A DNA stretch of 64,000 bases. Origin: Rhizodiscina lignyota. Lineage: Eukaryota > Ascomycota > Dothideomycetes > Aulographales > Rhizodiscinaceae. Made by a program: the position numbers and the translations under genes. The notes beneath the pieces were generated by a model. It saw only the letters and a program-made list of their open reading frames with translations. It had not been told where the DNA came from and did not search any database. How positions within the stretch are numbered: the stretch's first letter is position 1; each line of letters opens with the position of its first letter. Below are positions 31,257 to 42,963 of the stretch, piece by piece. The stretch is from positions 1,984,001 through 2,048,000 of the forward strand of contig ML978125.1 of assembly GCA_010015805.1 (NCBI GenBank), written 5' to 3'.

Positions 31257-33133
31257 CTTGACGGATTATATCTAATCTCAACAGACTCTATATTAAAGGA
31301 TGACTGGGATTGAGAGAAACTTCAACGCATTGGAAATCTAGAACCCCAAAAGGGAGATGAACGAGGACTGAAACGAAATATATAGAAACGGCCAATAAAT
31401 CAGATCCCCGGAAATAAATACTCAAAGGTATCTCAGTAACTGTCACCCCATGCGGGGCAGCTTCCATGGGACAGCGGGAGAGCGGGAGGGTGGATTCCGC
31501 TGTGGCGGATATGGTGCTGTCCTCGGCAAAGCCGTCGAAGTCTCGGAAAAGTCCAGCTTGGCAATGTCAATTTATCATCTGCAGAATGATGGTGGAGATA
31601 ATGGCATTAACAAGACGATGTATGTGATCCAAAGGGTTCCTGAAGAACCAAGCTGGAGTGTGGCCTCGCTACGATACGGAGTAGTGAGAATTCCTCGTCC
31701 CGTTCTATATTTCAATACAGCAAACCGTTATCTTACCACAGGAATGAAAGGCTTTGTCAGCCCCTCTGGGCGCCATTTCGCGCTAGCACACTAGCTCGCA
31801 ACGCGTGGAGCGCGTCCGCGCTCTCAGCCTCGCCCGTCCAATCATTCCCGTCAAGCGACCTCTTCCCTTCCGCATGCAGTGTATTGCGCTCGAGCCGTCG
31901 CCCTATGGAACAATTATCGATTGTGTACGTTCAGGTCTCCACACTCCTGGTGACGTCTGGATCCAAGGAGTCCCGGCCAAAGGGAGGACTGTGTGAGCTG
32001 TCATCTCTGAAATGCTCGGCGCGCGGGCAGCCCCAGCCACTGCTCATTATACTTCCGTTTTTGTGCAACGCGGCGGCCGTCCCGGCCGACGTTGGCTGTG
32101 GCGTCTTCGGTTTTTGGGTTTCTTTGCTGGGGGCGTAGAGATGGGTTTGCAGATAGGGTTGTTTCAGGTTTCGGATTTTTAGATTTTTATTCTGCTCTGT
32201 ATGGATGTATAACCTTGACGTGTCTCAGGCATCCATAGACCGGAGAATTTGCGCTGCCAATCCGATCGCCTGCGGATCCACTTTGGCAAAACATAGGACA
32301 GCGACAGGCCAGGCATGCTGGGAGGTCTTGGTTGGTCTCTGGGGTGACGGACCAAGCATAGGCTGGAGCTATGACTTAAAATGAGTCTGATATCATCATT
32401 CTTGTAGGATAAGGTTCGGGCTCAGTCTCAGGGGTAGAGGGTGCTATCGTGCAAATTCGATATGATTTCACTAAGGTACACATAAGGTACATTATGTACT
32501 TGCTCGTCGTCCCTTACTTCCTCCCATGACCCACCATGCTCAACACCGATCCCGCATTGATAGTACTTCGAAGAAAGAAAGGAGTCCCTGAATATGGGTA
32601 TGCCATAGGAACATGAAGAACGTCATTAAAATGTATGCACGCTTGCAAGTGTGCATGGCTATTGCCGCCGAAGAGGTTGCTTTTATCGGAAACTGAGAAA
32701 GCATGAACAAAATCCATGTCGAAAGTGTTGTGCTGGCCAATCGTGAGGTTGGCAGATTATCAGGGATGCTGCTGTGTATCGTCGTGAGTCAAAAGAAAAC
32801 AACGAAACCGAAATTTGGAAAACCTTCAAGCGTTGCGGAAGCGATGATCATTAGCGCTTCCGCGTCTCTGTAATGCGTCGATGAGAAGCCGTCGTTTCGA
32901 TGCGAAAGAGCAATTGTCTTGTGTATTCGATCTGTCGATGGGCTTAATGAGTGACTTCGGTGAGATTGTGTCTTCGCACAGGCGTGGGCATTCATCCGCC
33001 TTCGTTAGAATGGAAAAGAGAATCGTTGAGTTAGCCGGAGCTAATAATTCGTTATCACTCTCGAGAGAGGTGAGGTATCGTTCACGAAGAGCAAAAAGGA
33101 GCAATAGCCGAGCGCTCGAGTAAGCGCGTCGGA
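31257..33133. other. 1.9-kb spacer, no supported gene
   Basis: The longest gene-free stretch. The first few hundred bases are the monooxygenase promoter. ORFs at 31450-31794 and 32514-32740 have no motif or homologous look. The right end is 3' sequence of the Whi5-like gene. Confidence 0.5.
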
Positions 33134-34442
33134 TCATTGAGAGGACACGAGCGCTCCTCCGAGCTCCATGCCCAATCCATGAGCCTTGCCATCTGCCATG
33201 CTAGAGCTCCCTTCAGGCGGCACCAGCGAGTCGAAATTAAGCCGGCGTCGAGCCTCCCTGGCTGCTAATGGCGTTTTCGAAGGCCCTGGGGTCCTCCAAG
33301 CAGCTTGCGCGGGGCTTGGGGTCACATTGACGTAGTCCGCAAAGTTGAAGCCGCTCATGCTCGGAGTTACAGAGCCCAAGCCCAAGAAGTTCGTGGATGC
33401 CCCACCAGGGGTGTTCATCATCGAAGGTGGTAGTGGCGTGGCCTTGGCTGGGGGTGTGGAGGGTGCCTGGATTTGTGGCGTACGAGTGAGAGTGCGCGAT
33501 GGTGTAGGCTGAGCAGGAGAAGGGGATGCAGCAAGAAACATGAGAAGATCTGCTGCTCCTTCCTCGCCACTCGCGTTGTTGTCATGAGAGTTCAGATTCG
33601 AGAACGGCTTCTGTCGAAGATGAGCCGAGCGAGCGCGGTCTGGCGGAGGGGTTCTCGGAGGGGAGGAGTGAATCTGTGGGCCCGTGGATGTTCGGAAGGA
33701 ATGAACGGGAAGGTCGGCATCATCGTCCTCAGAGGACAGCGAAGGATCAACTTCATCCGCAACTGTCGTCTCGGAGACGAAGGACAGGGAGGGAACGTGC
33801 GAGGCAGGGAAGTTGACTGAGTGTCTGTTGTGATAAGCAGGAGACGACGCCGGGAGGTGATACGAGCTCTTCCACGAAGTAGCTTTGGTGTGCTTCGTGC
33901 GGACTTTGGTCCTCATGTGTGAACTAGACGCCGGCCGTTCAGTCTGAAGCTGATATCGAGTACGCTTGTTGTTGAATCCATTGCTGCTGCCAGATCTGCG
34001 GACGTCGTCGGAGAACATGGGAGCCAAGGGTGAAGAGTCGAGGGCGGCTGGATGGAAGCGGTCGGAGACAATGGACGAGGTGTCTGAGGGAGTTGTGTTG
34101 GTCGAGCCACGGCGTTTACGCTTGAGCTCCATGTCAATCTGGGGCTCGAGGCTGTCAATGCTCAGCTTCTCCCAGCCATGCTTGATCTTGACGTTGGCAA
34201 GCGCCAGACGGTTCTGCAGCTGTCTTGTCATCTGGAGAGTGAGAGCATTGTGTCAGCCACAACTACCACATGGTGAGGAAGATGAGACAATTGCTCACCT
34301 TTGAGACTTGAGCACGCCTCAAGACCTTGCTTGCGACCTCATAGTCGGCCTGTTGGTCTAAGCGCTCTGCGGACGCCATCGTTGGTGTTTCGAGCCAGGA
34401 GGAGGCGGTAGGTGAGGAAAGCGAGGTTGAGAAAGACTTCAT
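33134..34442 (-). CDS. Whi5/Nrm1-type G1/S transcriptional repressor
   Basis: Two exons (34442-34299 and 34231-33134; 67-nt intron, GTGAGC/CTCCAG) give 413 residues. The junction joins VASKVLRRAQVSK to MTRQLQNRLALANVKIKHGWEKLSIDSLE, which matches the short Whi5/Nrm1 family domain (a helix with LxxRLxxAxxKxxxGW). Further down, residues ~260-285 contain GAADLLMFLAASPSPAQPTPS, the second conserved motif in these repressors, and the C-terminus has RRRLNFD. The rest is Ser/Thr/Pro-rich with many SP/TP sites, expected for a CDK-regulated disordered repressor. In yeast such proteins hold SBF/MBF promoters off until G1 cyclin-CDK phosphorylation. Start could also be the Met at codon 22. Family call is by motif recognition, not by search. 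Confidence 0.78.
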
Positions 34443-35890
34443 GAGAGCCGGTCAATTATGCGAGGGCATAAGCTTGCAGCGTTGGGCGAAGTGTGCGGAA
34501 GTGGAGAAGGAAGTAAGGAGGGGGTCTAAGGTTGAGGTTGAAGTGCGTGCGTGTGAAGCAGACGAGCCGAAGCAACTCTTCAACTTCGCTTCCCGATCGA
34601 CGATCCCGGCAGGGTGAGAGCAAGGAATGGCGGCAGCAGGTGGGCAGCACAGACGCCTTGTTAGTGCTCAATTTGTGTGCTGTTCAGTGCGGGCGGCGTA
34701 GGAAGGCGAGTCATCCCGGGGGCTTGAGAGGTATGTTTAAGTGTTACGCGCTAGCTCCTTTCGGCACTGCTGTATATTACGCGTCTTGATTCTCATTTTC
34801 TTACAGCACGTCCGTGAATACGCGTCAGAACCGAGTGTCTCGTATTCTTTATCCGAGTGCGGAGAGCAACTCCGAACTCTATTTCAACTGGTCCTCGCTG
34901 CGTACAGGATTGACCAAAATGCTCTGCTCCCTGTGCAGTCCAACCTGGCTTCTGCAGTTTTGGCCAACTGGTACTTGGCTTCACCCTCCAAGAGGAAGAG
35001 AATAGAGGCGATGATGCATTCAACTCTTGTAATTGATGTCCTGAACCGCAGCTATTTGGGGTCTTAGAGATTTCCCTGTGCGCCTAGCCCAAAGGGGAAG
35101 CCATCCGCTGCAAATGACGATGGTTCTTCTTGACGCTTTCCAATTAGTGTTGATAGACGCGTGGCGCACGTGCTAGGCGTGCGTTGATCGCGCTGTGGCT
35201 GATGGGCAGTGTGGAAGTGGGTAGTGATGCGCCTCTGCTGTCACCATCCGCAGCAGGCGCCCGCATGGACCCGCTTTCATTTCCGCACGCCAAATGGCCA
35301 TGGCCATGCTGATTTTGCACTTCGCGATAAGAAGAACTCCGACTCCCCAACTGTCACCACCGCCGCACCAGTAAATACTTCCAAGCTGCAAACCCTGCCC
35401 AATCAGCTGCTCGGTGGCAAGCAAGCACGCAGCTTACGAGCACTCCTTCTTCCGCGTCGATCTGCCGCTAAAAGCTGCAGCTCCTGGGTTTCTTTGTCCA
35501 AGGAACGTCGACTGATAAACCTAGCATCTCCCACCTGCAAGCCGCCCACTCGCGACTCAACCCACGGCGGAGTCCACACATCTCCGCCGACTTCCTCACA
35601 GAGCGCCTTTCCAGTCGTTACGATCCTCCGCTGGCCGAATTTGCTCTTTTGTTTGTATATGCCATCTCCCACCAACGCTCGTTGCCCGCACTGCCCGTCC
35701 AACTAAAACCTGGCCCGCAAACACACCAAGCTTGGAACATTCGCTTCACCCAAAGCTTACCAGCTTCTATCTCAGCCGCCGGAAACAAGTACCAGCCAAT
35801 CCTCGCATCGAAACGGAGCCTGACGCTGAAAGAGACGTCACCGTTTTGAAGCTTTAAATCGAAACACAACAAGCTACTCCGGGCGCCAAA
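34443..35890. promoter_or_regulatory. 1.4-kb divergent region, Whi5-like / metallopeptidase
   Basis: Separates two divergent genes. About 35340-35880 is pyrimidine- and CCA-rich and probably the long 5' leader of the metallopeptidase. A 165-codon ORF at 35209-35706 falls in it, but I do not believe it is a protein gene. Confidence 0.45.
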
Positions 35891-38381
35891 ATGCCCACGT
35901 TCCTCAAAGGACTGCGTCGATCATCTACGAAATCAAGCAAAAAGGACAACGTCTCTGTATACAAAGAGAAAACAGACAACACATCCGATGGCACCTCATC
36001 TTCGCTAAGCTCCACCAACAATGGGTCAACCAGCCCGCCAGCTTCGGTCCCATCCGATCGTTCCGCATCAGACGTGAAGACCGTCAACAGTGGAAGCTTC
36101 AAAGAGAGTGCAGCTGCCCCGGGAAATAGGCCAACACTTAATTCGCAGAGATACAGCATCTCCGTAAGCTCCATCTACCCTGCCAAATGTCGAGACCGAA
36201 ACTAATATATTATAACGGCAGAGCATGATGTCCAACGGCAATGGAGCGCCTAAGTCTCCTACGTCACCTCTAGCGCCTCGCATCATTTCGGTATCGGAGA
36301 ATTCATGGGTATGTACTCATCTTCTTGTACAGGATATTAATGTTACTAAAACAGTGCTGTGCAGGTTCATCAGAAGATACTTCTGGTTTACGGCCAGATC
36401 GGCGACCCCAACTCGAAGCCGCTGGACGGCACGGTCACCATCTACCATCATCTCGACTCCTTTCCAGCCACGAACTGGCCTGTCTGCGATTCACACTTCA
36501 AAGCACTCGTGCATCTGCAGACCGGCCCGAACAAGTTGCGATTTGACTTTGTTCCCGTCCGCGGATCTGGCAGCACCAGCCCCACCCTCCACACTTCGTG
36601 GCTCACCGTCAACTACCTCCCCTTAAATAACGCCCCACCCATCCAATTGGTCATACTGCTTGCGAAAGACTCTCCAGGCACATTCGACGCTGTTCCACAG
36701 CGTGCCCAGGCGGAGGGCCATTCACTAGACACTGCAATTCGGAAGTTCCGCATGGCTGCCTACTTGTGGCAGGCATTCACTGGCGAGCAAATGTCTCGAG
36801 CGGGGTTCGGCAGGCGATGCTTCCGCTATGAAGAAGAATGGACGGATGGTACTACGAGCATTTCAGATCGGCAGACGGGCAAGATGCGGAACGAAGCCAA
36901 GATCCACGTCATCCGCATGGACAAGACGTTGAAAGACATCAGAGATTTGGACGTTGCTCAGCAGTACTCTGGTGCAAAGAGAAGCGGTGACTTGTACTCG
37001 TGGGCTACTGACGCTGTGAAGGACTACTTCAAGCCAAAGGCCGGCCAGAAACTCTATGTGTCTTGTCTCTATCTCGATTCCCATTGGGACACCAAGGCCA
37101 AAGTCGTTCGCGGTCATGCAGCCCTAGGTGGTGCAAATGACCCAGTTCACCTCGCCATCTTTGGTAGCCACGCTCTTCAGTCATACCCTACGGCCATCGA
37201 GGAGGTCGTGCCAGCGTTTTCGGACTGCACTAAGACGGATACGAGATTTGTTGCGAACGACGCTAACGAGTCCGGCAGCAGCTGGGAAGCGGCCAACATT
37301 GGCATCGGCGCCCACCTCCACGAGACTGGACATCTCCTCGGCTGTCCACATCAGGAGAACGGCGTCATGCTCCGAGATTATGTCAGACTGAACAGGACTT
37401 TCCTGACCCGTGAGCCGTACTCGACGAGGACGAAGCAACCTGGTCAAAGACTCGTCTTGAGGGGAGATGAGTGCGGCTGGCACAGACTGGATTGCTTGCG
37501 ATTCCGCTATCATCCTTGCTTCAGGCTTCCAACGGATCCACCAGTAATAGCCGATGAGTCAGTTCAGGTGTGGACTGTTGAGAATGGCACTGTGCTCGCC
37601 ACTGCCCCAACCGGTATCGCGTTCATCGAGATCTATGGTGAGGGTGACGACGTCTGCCGCGCGTGGAACGAGTACATCGATGGCGTCGGTAATGGAGGCG
37701 GCAATGGACCACCAAAGCAGCTCATGCTGATCGAGAGCGAGCTCAGGAGCAAGTTGCCGGCGGACAAGCAGAAGAAAACGATGAAGATCGAGATCCACTC
37801 GGCAGGCCAGGGCAAGCGCACCATTGACGACTTCGCCAGCCTGACGGGCAAGAACGCGATGGTGAAATTGCCAAATGGTCGTATGGGCTACAGGGGCGCG
37901 AAACTTGGGTTCAGCCAGATGGATGGCACGAAGCATCAGGAGCTGGTCTTGGATAGCGCGACCAAGCAGTCCAAGCTGCTGCTCAGCATCAGAGTGTTTG
38001 CTGGTTATGCGGTCGATGGAATCGAGTTCATCTACGAGGACCGCTCGACGCAGCTATTCGGCAACCGGGGAGGAAGTCCGACCGACTTTGCACTCGACAC
38101 GAGAAAGGGCGAGACGCTCTTGGGATTCTATCTCAGGGCCGGCTTGTGGATCGATGGACTGCAGGTGTGGACCTCTACGGGTCGAAAGAGCCAGATCTTC
38201 GGAAATGCTACTGGTGGCAGCGGGTACGTGGATATTCATTTCGTTTCTAGACTTTGGGTTTGATGTTAACAAGATTCATTACAGGCACACTCTCATCCCT
38301 CCCCGCGGCTACAACATTGTTGGCATTTACGGCTCTTGCGGCCAGTGGCTCGATGGCTTTGGTCTCATCATCAGCAGATGA
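35891..38381 (+). CDS. Zincin metallopeptidase (YIL108W-like) with C-terminal jacalin-like domain
   Basis: Four exons (35891-36163, 36222-36308, 36365-38223, 38285-38381; introns 58, 56, 61 nt) give 771 residues. The N-terminal ~115 residues are Ser/Lys-rich and disordered. From about residue 121 (VHQKILLVYGQIGDP) comes the putative peptidase domain, with HETGHLLGCPH at about residues 438-448, a complete HExxHxxGxxH zinc site. From about residue 590 the sequence changes to Gly/aromatic repeats (GKNAMVKLPNGRMGYRG, FAGYAVDGIEFIYED, GETLLGFYLRAGLWIDGLQVWT) and ends IVGIYGSCGQWLDGFGLIIS, typical of a jacalin-like mannose-binding lectin fold. No signal peptide, so probably cytosolic. Substrate unknown; the family is widespread in fungi. 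Confidence 0.9.
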
Positions 38382-39061
38382 GCGAGTGTGGCTAGAATCT
38401 CAGGATTCTAGCTTTGTGCAGGTGGTTTGCTTCGTAATTTCTTCTGCATTTCCCAAAATGCCCTTGGTACATATGCGTTCTGGATGGCATTGCCCATTTG
38501 TGTCGAGAACGCCGCGGCTCAGCGGAGTAATTCAGTGTATATAGATACCCTCCGCATTCCCCCTCGTTTAGGCAGTGTTTCATGTTCTGGATACGAAAGC
38601 AGGAACATTCATGGCGGCATGGCTTGGTTTGGCTTTTCAATGATGAAGGCCGCCGTGTGCAGGACCAGCCTTCTTTTTCTTTCTTTCTACTTCCTCGGGG
38701 GCACGACTGAAGCAACGATGGGGATCAGGGATAGATTGGACACGAGTTTTCTTGAGTGTCACTTGCATGTTGGGATGATTCCTTCTTCTTTTTTTCCTTT
38801 TTCTAAGAAACAGCTGATCGTTAATAGCGACAGCGCAGGCACAAGCACAATGGTTCACAATAATATTGGGTCGAAATAATATACTTAATCCTGTACACTT
38901 CTTCGACTGCTGCATCGTGACAAGTGAAACAGAGCAGTTCGCATTATGCTTCAATATTGTCTGCGATCCTTGGACTACAGTTGTGTACTCTCCCGTACAC
39001 ATCTTGCAATACCTCCAACGAACATCGTGACGCCCGCCCAATAACCAGCACACATTATTCA
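38382..39061. other. Convergent intergenic region
   Basis: About 680 bp between the metallopeptidase and the Cys-rich hypothetical gene. ORFs here are AT-rich and lack signatures. Confidence 0.5.
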
Positions 39062-39985
39062 TTAATCAACGTCTTCCAAACCAAGCTCTTCCGCTTCTCT
39101 TCGATATGCATCGCGATCCCTACCTCGCTGACCTGTCGTCCCGGCCTCATCCTCGATCGCAAAATCAAGGTGTACTTGGATGCTTCGAAGATTCCAATTA
39201 GCCTGGTCCGCGAAGCTCCGTCTAATCGCCTCGACCATATCCTCCTGACTGAAACCGTCTTCGTGGGGGATTCCTGCGGTGTCAGGAAACTCTCTCTGCC
39301 TCCGTCTTCTGGGTTCTTCTGGCGGGGGTGTCGGGGTGGTCTCGGCGGTCGTAGCTGTCTCTCCCTCATGGCTCTGCTCGAGCATGTCCACCACCCTCGC
39401 TGGGGGGAGCCAGACTCCCTGCTCATTCTGCTCAAGCGCAATTGCCACGGCCTGTTCCCCAGCGCATCCCTTCGGGATGTATCCCAGTTGAGGCGCTATC
39501 GCATCTCCCTTCTTCCACGGCGACCTCGGCGCTCCAAGCCATCGACACTTCTCCCTCAACGCGTCATAGTCGCCGCCAATCGCGTGGAGACCGCCGCCAA
39601 GGTGCACGCCCGGAACCTCTCCCTCTCCAGGCTCATCCCGAAGCGCAGGAGCTGCCAGCGGTTCCGCGTCTGGTTTGAGGTCGAAGCGCTCCATTTGCAG
39701 GAATAGCACATATCCAGGCGGCCCTTCGAATGCAGCGGAGGGGCTGAGGCCATGCTCGGAATAGCAGCGCAGGCCGGCCGAGCGTGTATGTCCAGGGCAG
39801 ACTGTATTGCCGCATAGGTACGGGCTGTTGTCTTCACATACGTCTGCGTCTATTTGCATATAGCAGTCGCCGCCGCATCTCGGGAAGTGGGCGCAGCGGA
39901 GAGAGAACTCGTCGACAGGGAATTCGGCGGCCGGGAGTGTGAGATTCTCTATGTGGAACGGTTCGAAGGCAGGGTCTGTTGACAT
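39062..39985 (-). CDS. Cys-rich hypothetical protein (307 aa)
   Basis: Single-exon ORF. The N-terminal third is rich in Cys (LRCAHFPRCGGDCYMQ, CEDNSPYLCGNTVCPGH, LRCYSEHG), with CxxxxCxxxC spacing that could bind metal or form disulfides. There is no signal peptide, so metal binding is the more likely reading. The middle is Gly/Ala/Glu-rich (DEPGEGEVPGVHLGGGLHAIGG), then CRWLGAPRSPWKKGDAIAPQLGYIP. The C-terminus is charged (PPPEEPRRRRQREF, RRSFADQANWNLRSIQVHLDF, EELGLEDVD) and probably helical. I do not recognise the family. GC-rich third positions and the full-length reading frame support coding. Confidence 0.65.
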   Translation of the reverse strand: MSTDPAFEPFHIENLTLPAAEFPVDEFSLRCAHFPRCGGDCYMQIDADVCEDNSPYLCGNTVCPGHTRSAGLRCYSEHGLSPSAAFEGPPGYVLFLQMERFDLKPDAEPLAAPALRDEPGEGEVPGVHLGGGLHAIGGDYDALREKCRWLGAPRSPWKKGDAIAPQLGYIPKGCAGEQAVAIALEQNEQGVWLPPARVVDMLEQSHEGETATTAETTPTPPPEEPRRRRQREFPDTAGIPHEDGFSQEDMVEAIRRSFADQANWNLRSIQVHLDFAIEDEAGTTGQRGRDRDAYRREAEELGLEDVD

Positions 39986-40689
39986 TTTGTGGAGACTGGT
40001 GCAGTCTTTCAGAGCGAAGTATGTGTGGGATTGCGAGGTTGTAAAAGTTGAGAGATTCCGAACACGCTCTTGATTTGTCCGCAGAGGCCAGCTCAGAATC
40101 TGTCTGTAGAGTCGGTGTGTTGCTTGAGATCAGTGAAATCTGAAATGAAAAGGTTTCGAGGCAGCTATTGTTGACTAGTGACACACAATGACAAAACTCG
40201 GAGTCGGGCGAGCCCAGAAAATAAAATACTGCCCGGCTTAAAATAAACCTAGGCCATGCGCTTCTCATGACATTTCAGAGTCAGGGAGTAGCGCCCTAAG
40301 CGCCCTTCGTTGAGGTTGCACACTTTTCAGGATTCTTTCTTCGACAGAGCGCCCGGCCGGGCGTCATGGGAACGCGTCCTAAGCGCGTTGAACTTACCGC
40401 CGAGCTGTCACACATTTACCCATGTGGCCAGAAGCAAACTACTATGCGATGTCATGGAATAGAGAGATCAACGGAAGGAGATAGTAGGCGAGTTGGCTGA
40501 AGTTCTATATTACCTGCCCATCTCAGAAACCCCAGGAGCGGTCTATTCTATTGCCTTGATGAGAAGTAAGTTCTATGATTCATTCAGTCAATCTCCGTCA
40601 ATACCGAGATGTCTCCTTCGTCATTCACGAACTCGCTGTATGTGAGCTGGCTGAAAACGCAGCAGAAGTAGGTGCCCATCACCTGCAGG
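39986..40689. other. Intergenic region, 3' of ATE1 and promoter of the Cys-rich gene
   Basis: About 700 bp. GCGCCC and AAGCGC runs recur at about 40290-40390, but no gene or clear element is seen. Confidence 0.45.
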
Positions 40690-42963
40690 TTAGCCAGCGG
40701 TGGGACTGTCTCGCGAGAAATTCGCTACCAAAGTGCCAGAATTCATAACTTCAGGCCCGACGCATGCCGCCAACTCCGCAATGATGCCTTTGAGGGATTT
40801 TAGGTCAGTCATTGAGCCACTGTCCCATGACACGATATTCTATGGCACTTGTCAGTACGAGGATTGTGCATCATAGAGATACAAATGAAACGGAGCATTT
40901 CTTACACTTGTCTTCGTAATTGTCGTCGGGGATATCTTGATGTTAATATCGTCAAGATCGATCTGTTGCTCAAGCTCATCGACGCTCATGACACCGGGCA
41001 TACCGCATTCTATAACTGATGCTCCCGCTTGATCGATGTCCGCCACGCTCTGGACAGCAAAGTTGGAATCCGACTCTGCACTGTTTCCGTTCTCTTCATA
41101 CTGATTCGTCATTTGTGTGTCTTTCCCCTCGCTGCCGTCGAGATTTGGACTCGGTGCCGGGCCATTCTGGGTCGCTTTCAAAGCTCTTTCTCTAGACATA
41201 CTGACATACTTCTTCTTTTCCATCAGTTTCGTCGCCTCCTCGTCCAGCCGATCCCAGGCAAAGGTATCCAAATCCAGGAAATACTGAGGTTGATAGTCGC
41301 CTTTATATCGCATCTTCTGGCAGCTGTGAATGTAGTAGCCCATGTAGTAGTAGCTATAAGCAGCCTCAAGTGCCAGGTTTGCCTCGCGAAGCGCACTCAG
41401 TTTACCGAAACTCCACTTCTCAAAGTCGGAGTGGTACATGAAATACACACCGCTAACGCAGTGGGGCAGCAGGTCGAGGACAGCCATTGCAATAAGCCGA
41501 CCATCTAGACGGTAGACTTGATGGTATGAGCCCAGCTTCTTCGTTTTCCCTGTTGAATGGTCGTGTACGGTCTCGCGGATGATTGGCGAGCCACACAGGA
41601 AACGTTTAAAGCTACCTGGAGTTGTTTCTGCCGCAGGTTCGCGATGGACATGCTCTTGATAGTTTTGGAAAAGGACGAACTTCTCCTGGGTGAAGGCGTC
41701 TTCCTCTAACGTGACTTCAAAACGATGTGCTGGTTCTGGAGGAGTGCGAACTTCCGAGTATTCGCTCTCGTGGATCGTCCGAGCCAGATCATATTCGTTG
41801 CGCTGTCGTTTCTTCTCTCTGAGTTGCCTCGTGTTAGATTGCCTCTTAACAACACGGAGAAGCATTCTTACTCCTTCGATATGGGATAGAGCTTTGCAGC
41901 TTCTTTCTGATATTCATCGCCAAGAACAAAGCGGTTCCATTTATTGACTGCTGTCCGCTGGTCTTTTCGCGGTTTAAAGTCCGCAACCGGGATTCTCCTC
42001 TCAGTCAGTACGTCTCGTGACAAGAAGTGATTTGATATACCTTATGGTGTACTGTGCACAACATGATAGCCTGTTATCCGGCTTGTAGAGAAGTGTTCCA
42101 GATCTGGACATACAGCGGGTCAGCGGTAAGTCCCTGCGGCTGCAAATAGCCGGTCAATGCATACCTGCGCCATCCTCGGTCTACAAGTCCTTGGTAGTCG
42201 TCGGCGGTGAGCTTGCTGGAGCGAATGTAATATGATGCGCCTGCAAAATAGAGTCGAGGTCAGATTAAAGTTGGGAGATTTCCTGCATTGAGCGGCTGAA
42301 TGCTTGCAATTCTGCATGTGGTCTAGAACGAGGGATTTTCCACTATGCGATTTCCAAAAAAAATGACGCAAAAGCATATATGGGCGCGGCATGTGCATTA
42401 GACAGCTCGTAGTGCAATTTATGAGACACATGACTGAGGTGAGGTGGTCGGAGGCAGAATGGACGACATCTCACGACAGGTAGTCGATACATCCGAATTG
42501 AGCTTGCAACAACGACGTACTCACGAGGAGTGCGGTGACGTTATAGCAATTGTCATATGCTCAATTGCCCTGCTGGAAGGGGGATGTATCGCATGAGGGC
42601 AGGCTACACCAGTGGCAGGAAGATAGTAAAGCAAGCATGCAGCATAACTAAGGGAAACATGCAACGCACGAGAGTTAGGGGATCGCTGACTTGAATCTGG
42701 ATCTTTGCAATATCCACAGGACGAGGTGTGATAGCCTGTGGTCCATCAGCATTTGTCGGAGGTTCGTCATGCTGTGCGGGAACGGGGAGGGAGGTGACTC
42801 GAGTCACGAAGCGTTCGTGGACGCACGGCGGCCAGCCAGACAACCACGAGGTGAAAGCAAGCAGTCCGAGTGGAGGGTTAGGCCTTTAGAGCAGCCGGGA
42901 AGAGGAAGAGCGTGACATGCACGTACCGATGGGCCTGACAAAAGAAAGTCGCGGGTCCGGCAT
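40690..42963 (-). CDS. ATE1: Arginyl-tRNA-protein transferase
   Basis: Transfers Arg from Arg-tRNA to N-terminal Asp/Glu of proteins in the Arg/N-degron pathway. Seven exons (42963-42927, 42735-42691, 42240-42165, 42103-42041, 41994-41872, 41827-40906, 40839-40690) give 471 residues with every phase consistent. The tiny first exons build MPDPRLSFVRPIGYHTSSC then GYCKDPDSS, placing the essential CGYC at residues 19-22. DYQGLVDRGWRRSGTLLYKP and LSCCAQYTIR (the second Cys pair, with CGYC implicated in metal/Fe-S binding) follow. The C-terminal GNAT-like half has SFKRFLCGSP, VLDLLPHCVSGVYFMYH, KWSFGKLSALREANLA and YYYMGYYIHSCQKMRYKGDYQPQYFL, all diagnostic. The last exon reads NIVSWDSGSMTDLKSLKGIIAE. 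The 450-nt third intron-side gap (42241-42690) is long for this genome. Confidence 0.93.

Noticed and set aside
31450-31794. 114-codon plus ORF upstream of the monooxygenase
   Set aside because: No motif, no neighbour support, and composition like the surrounding spacer.
35209-35706. 165-codon ORF upstream of the metallopeptidase
   Set aside because: Low-complexity Pro/Ser/Lys translation of CT/CCA-rich leader sequence; no signature.
38924-39706. 260-codon plus-strand ORF
   Set aside because: Mostly antisense to the Cys-rich hypothetical gene, whose own frame is complete and better composed.
42604-42843. 79-codon minus ORF overlapping ATE1 exon 2
   Set aside because: It reads the CGYC exon in the wrong frame; the spliced ATE1 model explains the sequence.
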